Shown: positions 43,601 through 54,654 of the stretch, piece by piece
Numbering within the stretch: the first letter of the stretch is position 1
Layout of the letters: each line of letters starts with the position of its first letter
Origin: Chlorella sorokiniana
Lineage: Eukaryota > Chlorophyta > Trebouxiophyceae > Chlorellales > Chlorellaceae
Length of the DNA stretch: 64,000 nucleotides
NCBI GenBank assembly: GCA_025917655.1
Contig: CP084620.1
Span: 2,852,001-2,916,000 of the forward strand
Direction: 5' to 3'
Position numbers and translations under genes: made by a program
The notes under the pieces: generated by a model
What the model was told of the DNA's origin: nothing
Seen by the model: only the letters and a program-made list of their open reading frames with translations
Database searches by the model: none

Positions 43601-44053
43601 TCCTTCTTTGTGGCCTTCAGCCAAAAGCGGGGCAGCGCGCACAAGACCGCCGACGCGCGCTGGCAGCAGAGCAGCGTTCGCCTGCAGCAGGAGGCAGGAG
43701 CGCAGGGGGAGGAGGGCGATGAGGCGGCAGACGGCGGCACAGAGTATGCCTCCGCCGAGGATTTCAGCCTGCGCAGCGCCAGCCGCGCCGGCAGTGCTGC
43801 GCTGGGCGGCGGGCTGAAGGTCGATATGAAGGCGCCAGTGACGGTGGCGGCAGAGGGCGAGGTGGAAGCCCCCGACACGCCTGCAACAGCCCTTCTGGAG
43901 CCGCCGCAGCAGCATGGAGGCCAGCTGGGCAGCACAGACTCCCTTGCGCTGCTGGGGTCCAGCCCGGACGGCTCCACGGGCGGCGCGGCGGGCTGGGCGC
44001 CACCGCCCGCCGCTGGCTCGCCACCCGCAGCCCCCAGGCAGCGCAGGGTGTGA
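40676..44053 (+). CDS. EamA/DMT-superfamily transporter (SLC35G-like)
   Basis: This is a ten-helix drug/metabolite-type transporter with two EamA repeats. The start ATG 40676 gives a hydrophilic N-terminus (MQALNALNGLREPLLGG). Core exons carry RRRELTGLMFNAL, STLFGTGMSLFAKISG, SQGIGVFEIVLTRSLILVMF, RWLLVLRGVLGFLSVSSLYL, AVSLLPLADASVLSFLSPIF, PLVLKEKTSKGVLLGIPCAM and AGVVLVAQPSVFLAAAATSG, then GLGITVGICQACFNALARIC, HPTVWGPLLAGGLLGYFYQL, SVIWGIVADICVFHDLPDNL and LVGAAIICLSSFFVAFSQKR. The C-terminal tail of about 145 residues (from about 43620) is acidic, Ala/Gly/Ser-rich and cytosolic-looking. Frames slip in the N-terminal exon (about 40740-40800) and around the AVAMSYL block near 43015, where bases appear to be missing. 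Plant and animal relatives are poorly characterised, so substrate is unknown. The gene lies head to tail behind the unknown membrane protein. Confidence 0.85.
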
Positions 44054-44852
44054 TCGCAGCTTGCGCCACTTGCCGGCCCCAGGCGTTGCTTGGGGGTCCG
44101 CTTGTACCATAACTACACGCGGCTGCGTGGCCCTCGCTGTACCGCGCCTGTACATCAGCAGCTACCTCACTCCCTGCTCAACCTTTTACTCTTCCTTTGT
44201 TTGATCGACACCTCTGCTGGTCTGCTTGCACTGACTCATCTGCACTTCTTTCATCAGGACGCTGAACCAGCAACCGCCGATGGCTCTGGCCAGGCATGCT
44301 CCGTTTTCCACCGGGCGTGGTCTGTCTGATAGCTATGCCATCTTTTATACTCAAGCCGTGGTAGGAGTGTCGGACAAGGGGAGATGCCATGCCGTGGCTA
44401 GCCGCCGCTCGGCACCACTGCGGTTGTTGACGCCATGTCAGCATGCTGCCACCACCTTGGAATGGAAAGTCCACCCGAGGGCGGGGCGGACCTGCTTCGT
44501 CGCCTTAATGCGAACCTTTTATCTACATCTGCAGCCCCGTTGGGGATATTGGCACGGTTTGACGGCTCTTTGATAGTCACAAACGAGCAGAAGGGCAGTA
44601 AGCAAGCTTTCCGGGAACATGAATGCTCAATAGGAACTGGGCAGCGCCAGTACAGGCCTTCTCACTCGCTCGCGCCGACGCCCGCCTTTCAGCTCGCGAT
44701 GATGCAACTTTCGGCACCCGCTCAAGCTGTAAGGCCCGAGGCCTGGTTGCATGAGCGTGTAAGCACCTTTGCGCCACCAGGCGTGTCGCAACCTCCAACC
44801 ACGCTGTCAGTTTCAGCGCTTGCTCTTCCTCCCTGCCGCGCCCAAGTTGCAG
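44054..44852. other. Intergenic: transporter 3' UTR and OPR-like gene 5' region
   Basis: About 800 bp. A 5' exon of the next gene may lie within it, since open frame continues upstream of the acceptor at 44852, but I cannot fix a start codon. Confidence 0.35.
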
Positions 44853-47800
44853 GAGCAGCTGAGCAGCAGCAATGACGACTGCTCGGACTCTAGCATGTCC
44901 AGTGCCACAGAGATCTCTCGTCAGTCCTCTTTGGATCTGCAGGTATGCCTCTCTTGCCCTCATCCCTCCTGCTGGCTGGGCAGCTGACGCTGCTGCGTCG
45001 GTGCAGCACCCACCTGACCGTCGCCGCTGTGCTCCCTCCCCCTGCTCCAGCCACGTGGGCCGGCTTCGGAAGCGGCGCTCGAGATGCCGCAAAGCGGCGC
45101 TCGAGATGCTGCCAAGCAGCTCAATGCACGCCTGATGCAAGCCTGCTCTGTGAGAGAACTGTTTAACCTGGTCATAGAGCATGGCCAGAGCGCAAGCATG
45201 GACGGAATCAACGCCACCGCCGCCATGCTGCGGCTGGCAAAGGTGGGTGCTGCCCCGTTCACACATTTGCTGAAGCAGCCGCTGCCACCTGCATTTGCGC
45301 CTGCAGAAATATGTGGCCGTGGATACAACAGCCTGTCCTTGCACCTTTTCTGTAGATGCTGAGCGGCTGGGAGGGCTGCGGCGGTGATGGCCTCAACATG
45401 CAGGACGCGCTACAGGCAGCACTGGCCTCCCCTGCCTTCCACACGCTGGCAGGTGTTTGTGAAGGGACGCAACACGCTCCCCTGCCATGATCGCTGGCCA
45501 GACGGAAGGCAATGGGCTGCATTACCAACCTGCTTGTTTCCGTTGAGCTTCAGTCGCTGAGCTGTGACGCAGCCTCGTGTCGCTGCTGCTTGCCCAAATC
45601 TGAGATGCCGGCCCACCCCATCCCGCAGCGCTGGTGGAGGGGCAGTGCCACGCGGGCGCCCTTAACTGCCAGAGCACCGCCAACGCTTGGTGGGCAGCGG
45701 CCAGGCTGTTTTCGGAACGTGCCCCGCCTCCGCGCCTGCTGGCCGCCATCGAGACTGCGCTGCTGCACTGCCTGGGATTCCACAGCGGCAGCGACCCGGA
45801 CGCAGACGGCGGCCTGCCCAGCGCTCAGAGCATCACCAGTATCTGGTGGGCGGCCTGCTGCAGGCTTGCAGGCCCGTGTTTGTTGTCCAGTTCAAGCCGC
45901 TTGTGCCGCCCCCGTTTCACTGGGAGCCCAGCCCCTCCAACCCACATACTTAAATGCACATGCTGGGAACAAACGCACACACGCTCGCCCGCTTCTCGCC
46001 ACGGCTCCCTCGCCGCCACCCCCAAACTGGCGTCGCCGCTGCCGCCCACACCCTGCGCAGGCACAGCTGGGGCCGGATGGCGGTTGGCGCCGCCGCATAC
46101 CTGCCGTTGCCGCCAGCTGTGCGTCTCTTGTGGGTCCACACCCTGAGCCTGGCCCAGGCGGCTGCCTTTGACGGGCAGGCAGCGGCCAGCATGCTGTGGT
46201 GAGGGGGTGGACAGCAGAGGCTGGGCTGGAAGCTGCGGGCTGAAGCCCTGCCACACCACCTGCCCTGCTGTGCATTGCACCGGGACCGTTCTGGCCCACG
46301 TTGTGCCAGGCTGGCAGCACGCAGCTCCCTTGCCTCCGTTCACCCGGGCGGGTGCTCTCCATGCTGCACCCATTCAGCCGTCACACCGCTCCTCGCATTG
46401 ACCCATCCCAACGAGCAGGGCCGTCGGCCAGCTGCGGCGCCGCCACGGCGACGCTTTCTTCGTGTGCAGCCAGGCACTGGCCGCCCTTGCAGGGGTGGTG
46501 GCCCGCACTGCGCATGCATTCTCAGCGCAGGCAAGCTTCCCCCTCCTCCTTCCTCCCCCTCCCTCCTCCTCAGCCCTGCATGCTTGCCTGCCAGCGGATG
46601 CGGCTACCAGGCTGCAAACCACAATTGTATCCTGTGAGCTTGAGGAGGCGCTCTGCAGTGGCCTGGCAGTGCCCCCATGCAGCTGGCTGGCCTTCAACAC
46701 CCTCCCGGCTCGCCTGCCCCCATGCAGGGCCTGGGCCGGGTGGCTGCGGGCTGCGCCATCTTGGGAGCGGCGCTGTTGCCAGTGATCCTGCCCCTGGTGC
46801 GGGTGCTTGTGTTGGAAGGCCTACGCCGCGCCTCCCAGTTCAGCCTCCAGGCGAGCGGCATCGCGAAAGTGGCGGGGAAGGGGGAAGCAATATTGTGGGG
46901 CGGGCTGCAGGCCTCCTCTGCCCTCGGCCAGCTGTTCATCAGCCAGCTGTGTTTTGCCCACCTCGTCTGCTCCGTCCGCTCTTTGCTCTGCACAGCTCCC
47001 ACCTGCTGCTTGTGGGCGTGCTGCTTGGGCATGCGGGGCTGGCTGCCAGGCGCAGCCGACCCCCATGCTCCTCCCACCTGACCTCACTGGCCCGCAGCCT
47101 CGTGCGCCGCAGCTCGCCCCCCCCACCCCCCTGCTGTAGAGTCAAGTGCGTGCGCTCACTGCCCTTATGCTGTGCTGCGCTTGCCCTTACCCTACCCTGT
47201 AGGCCATGGCCAGCATGCTCTGCACCGTGTCACTCGTGGGCGGCGATCTGGAGCGCGCACCCGCCGCCCGTGCGCTGCTGCTGGCCTTTGACACCGCCGC
47301 CGCCGCGCTGCCGCACCCGCAGCGCCCCCAGGACGCCCTCGCGCTTGCGGTCGCCATGCGCGCGTGCGGCTACAGCCCCACACTCTTCAGGCCCCCTGTG
47401 CCGCCGCATTTGCTGGCGCCCCAGCAGGCTGCTGCGCATCAGGTTGCGGCAGGGCAGGCCCCCGGCGCCGCCCGGGGCGACGGCGGTGGCGGCGGGGCGC
47501 TTCTCCTCGCCCCGCAGGGCCACATGGCGGCGCCGCCCAGCGGTTGGGCGCTCGTGCCCCTGCCGCCGCACCTGCTGCCCCCCATGGGCAGCCTCCGTGC
47601 CAAAGGCACACCTTGTGCCCACCCTGCTGGTGCCCGGAGCTGCCACCCTGTCTCTGGCGCAGTATGCCCAGCTGGCGCAGCAGCTGGCAGCTGCGCAGAA
47701 GGCGCTTGCCCAGCCGCCGCTGGCGGCGCTCAGCAGCCGGCGGCACTGCCGCTGGTGCTGCTGCCGGTGCCCGCAGCGTGCGGTCGGGCGACACCCGCCC

Positions 47801-48026
47801 AGCCCAAGCCCTCCCGATCCGCCTTCCCTGGGGCACCACCGCCGCCGCCCCCGCCGCCCCAACGCCCTACGCATGCAGCCGTTCCACCAGCTCCGCTCGG
47901 GAAGTGACAAACGTGCTGGCTGGCGCAGAGGCGGGAGGCGCGGCAGCCTACACCGCCCACCTGCTCTCCATCCGCGCCGCCCTGCAGCAGCTGAAGGTGC
48001 GGCGTGGAGCTGCAAAGCCCAGGTAG
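44853..48026 (+). CDS. OPR/RAP-like helical repeat protein (organelle RNA-binding type)
   Basis: The exons encode degenerate ~38-residue helical repeats like those of octotricopeptide-repeat (OPR) proteins, which bind and stabilise or activate chloroplast and mitochondrial RNAs in green algae. The opening unit is the clearest: LNARLMQACSVRELFNLVIE followed by MDGINATAAMLRLAK. Later units include LNCQSTANAWWAAARLFSE, LLAAIETALLHCLGF, AQSITSIWWAAHTLRRHSWG, LLWVHTLSLAQAAAFDGQAA, RHGDAFFVCSQALAALAGVV, GRVAAGCAILGAALLPVILP and DALALAVAMRACGYSPTLF. The C-terminal part is Ala/Pro-rich with REVTNVLAGAEAGGAAAYTA and IRAALQQLKVRRGAAKPR before the stop. The 5' end is unresolved; the span begins at the first exon supported by an acceptor (44841-44852) reading EQLSSSNDDCSDSSM. 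A 22 bp out-of-frame duplication lies at 45072-45115. No RAP domain is clearly seen. Several frame slips occur in the last 700 bases. Confidence 0.6.
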
Positions 48027-48883
48027 GGCGCTCTCGGCGGCCGCTGCCTTGTGGTGCGAAACACGCACTTAAAACACGCCGAAACTTGACGAGGAGCTGG
48101 GTAACGCGCGATTCCCTTGTTCAGCGGAACTCGTTTTCAACTGACATTCCTTGGTAAGGACAGATGCACACAGCTGTGGCGCTTTTACTGATACTTTTCG
48201 CCTATCTTCTATTGTGCAAATAGTTAGCCCCCCAATCCATTTTATCCGTCGACGTCACCCCCTGTTTTGCGTTCCGAATGTTCCCTCTGCCATTTCCTGA
48301 TTCCTGATTCTCTCTTCTTCTGCTTTGCACGTTTGTGTATGTTACACGAGATGAAAGAGGCATTTGTTGGGGCCTGAATGGGGAAGGGAAAGAGAGGTAT
48401 ATATAGGGTAAACAAGGCCGCAGCGCCAGAATCGTGGCGGTGCGGCGTATTCGGTGGGCGGCAACAGGGGAAGGGTTGGATGTTGGGTTGGGAGCAAGGA
48501 AGGGCAAGTACTGCTGCATGGCCATCACAAGGGGTTTGGTGCTGCAAAGGATGGGCGGGTGACAGCGTTTGTGGGCGGTTTCAGGTGGTCGCGGCCGCCG
48601 GAGGCTGGGACAGATCGGCAAAAAGAGTGCCGCAGCGGCCGCAACGCCAACAGCAATAGCAACAGCAACGAGAACAAGAGGGCGGGTGACGGGCCGGTAC
48701 AAATGGGGCCAGGGGGATGGGTTTGGGGGCGTCGGTCGCGCCGGTGCCTGCCTAGGGAGGAATGCCTGCCTACGCATTGTACAGTCTCTGTCTGGTTTAT
48801 GGGTTGTTGCTGTTGTCTTAAGTGAGTTTTGGAAAAAGGGCCGGGCAGCAATTGCTGCCGCGGAGGTGGGCCGCCCTGCCGCC
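48027..48883. other. Convergent intergenic region (OPR-like / kinase)
   Basis: 857 bp with GC well below the exons at 48080-48480. It holds the two 3' UTRs; minus-strand TGTAA at 48342. Open frames here lack domains. Confidence 0.4.
48342..48346 (-). other. Putative polyadenylation signal TGTAA (kinase)
   Basis: Minus-strand TGTAA about 540 bases beyond the kinase stop, in an AT-rich stretch. Confidence 0.4.
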
Positions 48884-51800
48884 TCACGCCGCCTGCGGCA
48901 CCGCCTGCGGCAGGCTGGGCTCGCCGCCGCCGCCCGCCAGCGTCAGCTGCTTGGGCGACAGCACGGTGGGCAGCGGCGACAGGCAGGGGGACTTGGGGGT
49001 GGCGCACGCGCCCTGGCCGTCGGCGGCGCCGCCCGCCACCACGGCGGCCGCCGCCACCAGCGCCGACGTCGCCAGCAGGGGCACCTGCAGGGGGCGCCTG
49101 CCGGGCTCCCCCGCCGCCGCCGCCGCAGCCGCAGCCGCAGCCAGGTCAGGGCCGGCGCTGCCTGTGGGGTGTAGGGCCTTGATCACAAACTGCATGTCCC
49201 GCTCGGGACCGTGCTGCCAAGGCGGCGGCCGCGGGGCAGCTGCTGCCGCTGCCGCCGCGTCTGCGCCGGGCGCCGCCGCCGCACCGCCGGAAGCAAAGGG
49301 GGACCAGCCCAGCCCGGCGGCGGCGGGGGCGGCCGCCGCGGGACGCGCACCCCGCTGCCGCCGCCTCCTGGCCGAAGCGGGTGGGGCTGCTGGCGGCGGC
49401 GGGCGGAGCGGCAGTGCGGGGCCGCGCCGGCGAGCCGCTGCCGCGCAGGCTGCTGCTGCCGCCGCTGCTGGCCTGGGCTGCCGCCGAGCTGCCGGAGGCT
49501 GCTCCTCCGGCGCCGCCCGCCACGGCCCCCATCCCGCCGCCGCCAAACTCCCACTGGCAGTCTACGGCGGCGGCCGCAGGCTGCGCGGCGTGCCCCGCCG
49601 CCGCCGCCTCGCGCTCCGCCGCCGCTGCAGCAGCCGCTGCGGCAGCCGCGCGGCGCGCGCCGCCTCCACCCGCGCCTCAAAGAGGAGGTGATAAGCCGCG
49701 GTGAGGGGGTTGCACTCTCGGAAGCGCAGCGCGCGGCGCGTGGCGGGCACATCCGCGCCCAGGGCCCGCAGCTGGTCCAGGACCGCCTCGTCCGGGACCA
49801 CGGCCCCGGTGCCGGGGTCGGTGAGGGAGCGGTACAGCCGTCCAGCGCCCACCCCCGGCGGCTGCCACCGCGGCGCGGAGGCCACCCAGGGGTGCCCCCA
49901 CGCCTCCTCCAGCGTGATGCGCTGCTCGGGGTCCAGCGTCAGCATGCGGGCAATCAGGTCCCGAGCGGCGGCGCTCATCCAACCCGCCGGCTTGTACACG
50001 CCTGCAGGGAGTGCCAGGTGGGCGGGGAGGGGAGGGGGAAGGGGGGAGGGGGGCAAACAGCCGTGAGCGTCTTTTTGTGTGTTTGCGACGGTCGGTCGTG
50101 GGGGCGGCATGAGTGCAGGGGATGAGGCGACCGGCCCCGCCGCACATCAACGACAGCCCTGCAGCAGCCTTGCGCACACCTCCCTTGAGCCCCCACCCCT
50201 CCCCCGCCCCCAAAAAGAAGAAGCAACACAGCGACAGCCGCACCACAACAACAAGAAGCAGCGCAGCCGGCGACCCACCCGCCAGGATCTTCTCGCTCAG
50301 CGCTTTCTTCTCTTTGGCGTGGAAGGGCAGGTAGCCGGCCAGCATGGCAAACAACACCACCCCCAGGCTCCACACATCCACCGGGGGCCCAGGTAGTCCT
50401 TGCGCGCCTGGGGGGGGGGGGGGGGGGGGGGGCAAATGGTAGGCATGGTCAGCGGGTGGAGAGGGCGGGCAGTGCGGGGTTGTGGCCCGCGGTGGGCAAG
50501 GCTGGGGGTGGGGGGCAGAGCAAGGGGCAGGCAGATGGGGGTCGTTGCCAGGCTTGGGGCACTCTTTGCTCCCTCCAGTCTGTGACCCCATGCCAGACCA
50601 ATAACGAGTTTGTCCCCCCCCTCCCGCGCAGCACCAGCACACCTCCAAACAAACACACGCTGCCTCCCCGTCAACCCTAAAACCCCAACCCCAAAACCCT
50701 GAACCCCAAAACGCGGAGGCTCACCACGATCTCGGGGCCGCATAGGAGGGGGAGCCGCAGTGGCAGCGCAGGCGCTTGCCGGCGACGTAGTAGCCGCAGA
50801 GGCCGAAGTCGATGAGGCGCATGCGCCCGCCGCCGTCGATCAGGATGTTCTCCAGCTTGACGTCGCGGTGCACCACCTGCAGCCGTGGGTGGAGGGGTGT
50901 GTGTGGTGTGGGTGTTTGTGGGGTGTGTCCATGTCGGTGTGTGTGGTGTGGGTGGGTGTTTGAGGTGTGCTTGTGTGTGTGTACGGGGTGCAGGAGCAGA
51001 GGGGGGAGGGGGGCGGCGCGGCGGTGTGGGGCTGCCAATGGGCCGCCAATTGCAGCCAACGGGCAGCCAAGGAGCAGCACACTGGGGCAACGCTGGAAGC
51101 GGGACGACAGAAAGGCGGGGGCGGCGACAGGGTGAGGACGCAAGGCGTCGAACGAGCAATGGGCCGTTGCATACAGCTATAAAAACCGGAGAGCGCTCAC
51201 ATCCTTGCGGTGGCAGAACTGCAGCGCGTGCAGCAGCTGCTGGAAAATCTGCTGCGCCTCCTCCTCGGGCAGCCGCTTGCGCTCGCGCACGTAGTCGAGC
51301 AGGGAGCTGCAGAGGGGCGAGGGGGCAAGCGGGGGTGGGTGAGGGCGGGAGCGCGGCTGCCGTCGCCGGGTGGCTGCCGCCGTGCCCCTCTTCCAAAAAT
51401 GGCGGCCGGGGCAGGCAGGCAGGCCGCGCCAGCTTGCCCCACAAGCTGCACCACCTGGAACCCTTCATCTCTAGAAAAGTTCAAGTTAGTTTCAAAAAAT
51501 GTTCAAAAAAAAAGAAAGAATGAAAGAAAGCCAGAGGGGCCCACCCGCGCGCCGCCGCCTCCATCATGACATACACGTGGTCCCTCGTCTCCACGCACTC
51601 GTACAGCCGCACGACGCCCACGTGGTTGCTGAGGTTGCGCATCACGCGGCACTCCCGGTCCACGCGGTCGCGGTCCTTGGGGTCCTGCAGAGGGCGGCGG
51701 CGGGGTAGAGGCGAGACGCAGGCAGCTGGGAGGTCAAAATTTTGGGAAAACAATCTTCTCTTTTCGATCGAAAAGACAAAAAAATCAAAAGCCTTGAATT

Positions 51801-54654
51801 TGATTGTTCAACTTCTTCGTGCGCGGCAGGCGGCTGGCAGGAGGAGGAGGAGCGGCCCCCTCGGCCTGTGTGGGGCAGCACAAACGGCCTGCGCCTGCCG
51901 CAAAACTGCCGCGAAACACACACACGGCGCAGGCGCACCTTGAGCTTGCCCTTCTCGATGATCTTGCAGGCCACCACCTGCCCCGTCTGCTCGTGCAGCG
52001 CGCGGCGCACGCAGCAGAAGCCGCCCTTGCCCAGCAGCGGGCCCAGCACGTACCCTGCCGGGGGGGGGGGGGGCCCTTGAGGGTTGAGGTCGGCAGGAAG
52101 GGGGACATGCGGGCGCGCGGGCGGCAGCCGCAGCGAAAAGCGGCCGCATTTTCACTCGCAGCACGCAAAGAGCAGTGGAGCAAATAAGTTGACAGGTTTG
52201 CTGAACAAAACGTGAGGCTGGCGCAGCGGCGCTCACCGGGCACCATGTTGGCCGGGTCTGAGAAGCCCTTGCAGGGCTCGGCGGCGTACTGCCGGAAATC
52301 GTCGGAGATGGAGCGGGGCAGGGACTGCAGTACAAGAAGCTGTACCGCAGAATGTTAGAACGTGTTGTCCATGCAGCCAGCTCCAGCGGGACTTGCTTGA
52401 GCAGCCAGGCCAGCTGGAAGCAACCCGGGGGCAGCCGCCGCCCGGCGGCAGCCAGCCAGCACATGCGGGCAGCGGCAGGCAGGAGGCGCACCTGGGGCGT
52501 GGCGGCAGAGGGGGCGGCGGGGTGGCGCCGCCCTCCTGCGACGACGACGTTTGGAACGCGTCGGCGGAGAGGGCGGGGGCGGTGGAGGGGGAGGAGGGCG
52601 CTGAGCTGGCGGCGGCGCCCAGGCGAGTGGCCAGGTTGCTGCAGGGAGGGCGGGAGGGAAACAGGGGTGTTGCTGGGCGGCGTCAGATGGTTACACATTC
52701 GGAAGGGCTGGGTGTCGACCAACGACTTTGATGGCGGGAGTTGCGCGGCCACAGCGCTCGCAGCAGGAGCCTGGGCCGGTGCTGGCTGCCGCCCGCCAGA
52801 GCACGGAGCGGCTCGGACCGCCCTGGCCACGCTGCTGTACTGTTATCATTGCCCCACGGTGCTATACTATTACCGTTGCCCACCTGTTTTGCTTGTAGCC
52901 CACCAGCCGCCCCTCCTGGTTGAAGATGGGCAGGCGGAAGGCGGCGCCAGGCTGCGCGGCACCGACGCCAGCTGGCGGGGAGGCAGCGGCGACGACAGCC
53001 GCAGCAGCAGCAGCCATCGGCGCGGGCGAGGCGGGCAGCGAGCGCGACAGCAGCGGCGCTGCGGCGCGGGCGGCGGCGGCGCCGCCGACGGGCGCAAAGG
53101 AGCCGGGGGTGGGTGGCGTGCTGTCAACGCAGTGGGGGCTGACCGGGCGGCTGCAGTCGGCTGGAGTGCAGCTGGTGAGGGCCGAGGAGAAGGGTCCGGG
53201 GCTGACCGGGCGGCTGTCGCTGGCCAGGGTCATGTTGGAGGCGGCCTGCGGTGCACCAAAGGGGGGCAGGGCACGAACGGGTTGGCTTCAGCTTCCCAGC
53301 AACTCTGTAAGAGCGGCAGCTCCGGGAACGATACATTGAACTCGTTCATCAAGCAGACCAATGAGCTGCGCTGCGAAACAGCAAGCCAGACTGCTGCACC
53401 CACCAAACCCCGGCCCCACCCCCCACTCGCCTGCAAGTGCGCTGTTGGTGATGCCCCCGAGGCGTGCCGGCCGCCCCTGGCTGGCGTGGCGGCGGCTGCC
53501 GGCGGCGCCACGCGCACCGGCGGAAGCCGCGGCTGCTGCTGCTGCAGGGGCAGCTGCGGGGCGGGAGGGGGTCTAAGCTGCTGCTGGTGCTGCTCGGAGC
53601 GGCGGCGGGTGGCAGACGGCTCGCTGCCAGATGCATACAGCGGGTTTTGGTGCAGGGTGGTGGCGGCGCTCGAGCCTGCCGCCTGCTCAGGCTGAGCACG
53701 AGGGCTGCTGCTCTGCCAGCCGACCGCTGGTGGGCGCGCCATAAGCAGCCTGCTGCTGCTGCTGCTGCCGCCGCTGCTGCTGCTGCTGCAAGGGCCACTG
53801 CTGCATGCGGGCGGCAGCGGGAGGCTGCGCTGGCGGCGGAGAGGCTGCCGCCGCCGCCGCCGCCGCCGCTCGGGTCTGCAGCTGCTGCGCCAGGCTGGCG
53901 GCAGCTGAGGGCGCCGCTGGCGCGTGCGGCGACATGTCCAGCCCGTGTGCCGCCACCACGGCCGGAGCACGCTGCTGCTGCTGCTGCTGCTGCGCGTGTG
54001 CGGCGGCAGCGGCGAGCGGGCTGCTGCCGGCGGGACACCCCGCCCTCGCATGGATGTTGAAGGTGGGGCTGGGCCCCTTGGGCTGTTGCGCGGGGTGCGG
54101 TGCGGTGGATGCCCGGCTGAGCGGCGTGGCGGCGGGTGCCGGCCGCGGCGGCTCGGGCGGCAGCAGCGCCGCTCCGCGCAGCTCAAAGGCGGGGCCGCCC
54201 CGCGGCCAGCGGGCTGCCGCCGCGGTGCTCTGCTGCGGTGCCCGGCCGCTTGAGCAGGCCCGTCAGGGAGCCGGAGCTGGTGCGCACAGCCTTGAAAAGG
54301 CCGTGGCTGGTGCGGCTGCTACTGCCAGGTGTCGCCGTACCAGCGGCGGGGCGGGGCTGCCGCGCCGCGGCGCCACCCCGGACGCGGGGTGCCCGAACGC
54401 AGCAGCCTGCGGCGTCGCAGGTCGGCCACTGCCCTCCACTCCAAAGCCCCGAGCAGGCAGGTCATCTGCGTTTGAGGCAGGCCAGGCGGCAGCAGCGCTG
54501 GTGACCAGGCAGAGGGCGGCGGTGCCGCGGCGCCCGAGTCCTGAGAGGCACCACCAGGTTTCTGCTCGCTGCTCCCTGGCAACCGCGAAGGCGGTGATGT
54601 GCAGCTAAGCGCCTGCAGGTTCCCATTCCCGGCCCTCAGGCTCAGCCGCACCAT
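48884..54654 (-). CDS. SNF1/CAMK-like serine/threonine protein kinase with long low-complexity arms
   Basis: The kinase domain, spread over exons between about 52060 and 49850, is complete: glycine loop GYVLGPLLGKGGFCCV, VAIK-type lysine in VACKIIEKGKLK, the EC(R)VMRNLSNHVGVVRLYE helix region, catalytic VVHRDVKLENIL, LIDFGLCGYYV, APE motif in CGSPSYAAPEIV, VDVWSLGVVLFAMLAGYLPF and LTLDPEQRITLEEAWGHPWV. This places it in the CAMK group near SNF1/AMPK relatives. The activation loop reads RLRCHCGSPSYAAPE: the position where SNF1 kinases have the phosphorylated Thr (LRTSCGSP) is Cys. N-terminal to the domain lie about 700 residues of Ser/Ala/Pro/Gln-rich sequence, including Gln runs near 53750 and 53970. 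The C-terminal arm is Ala/Gly-rich with RDMQFVIKALHPT before the stop at 48884. The start at 54654 is a guess; frames slip repeatedly in the arms. Confidence 0.8.
50409..50432. repeat. Poly-G tract
   Basis: More than 20 consecutive G on the plus strand, in a kinase intron (poly-C in the transcript). Confidence 0.8.
50675..50712. repeat. Degenerate interstitial telomere-like tract
   Basis: Imperfect tandem units CCCTAAAA, CCCCAA, CCCCAAAA, CCCTGAA and CCCCAAAA lie in a kinase intron. CCCTAAA/CCCTAAAA are the C-strand telomere repeats of plants and green algae. Confidence 0.6.
52059..52073. repeat. Poly-G tract
   Basis: About 14 consecutive G on the plus strand in a kinase intron. Confidence 0.75.
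53747..53792. repeat. CTG/CAG trinucleotide tract (coding Gln runs)
   Basis: GCTGCTGCTGCTGCTGCCGC-like repeats on the plus strand read as CAG codons on the minus strand, giving short polyglutamine runs in the kinase N-terminal arm. A second such tract lies near 53970-53992. Confidence 0.8.

Noticed and set aside
46301-48157. 618-codon plus-strand open frame
   Set aside because: It runs straight through clear introns of the OPR-like gene in the wrong frame, with no recognisable domain.
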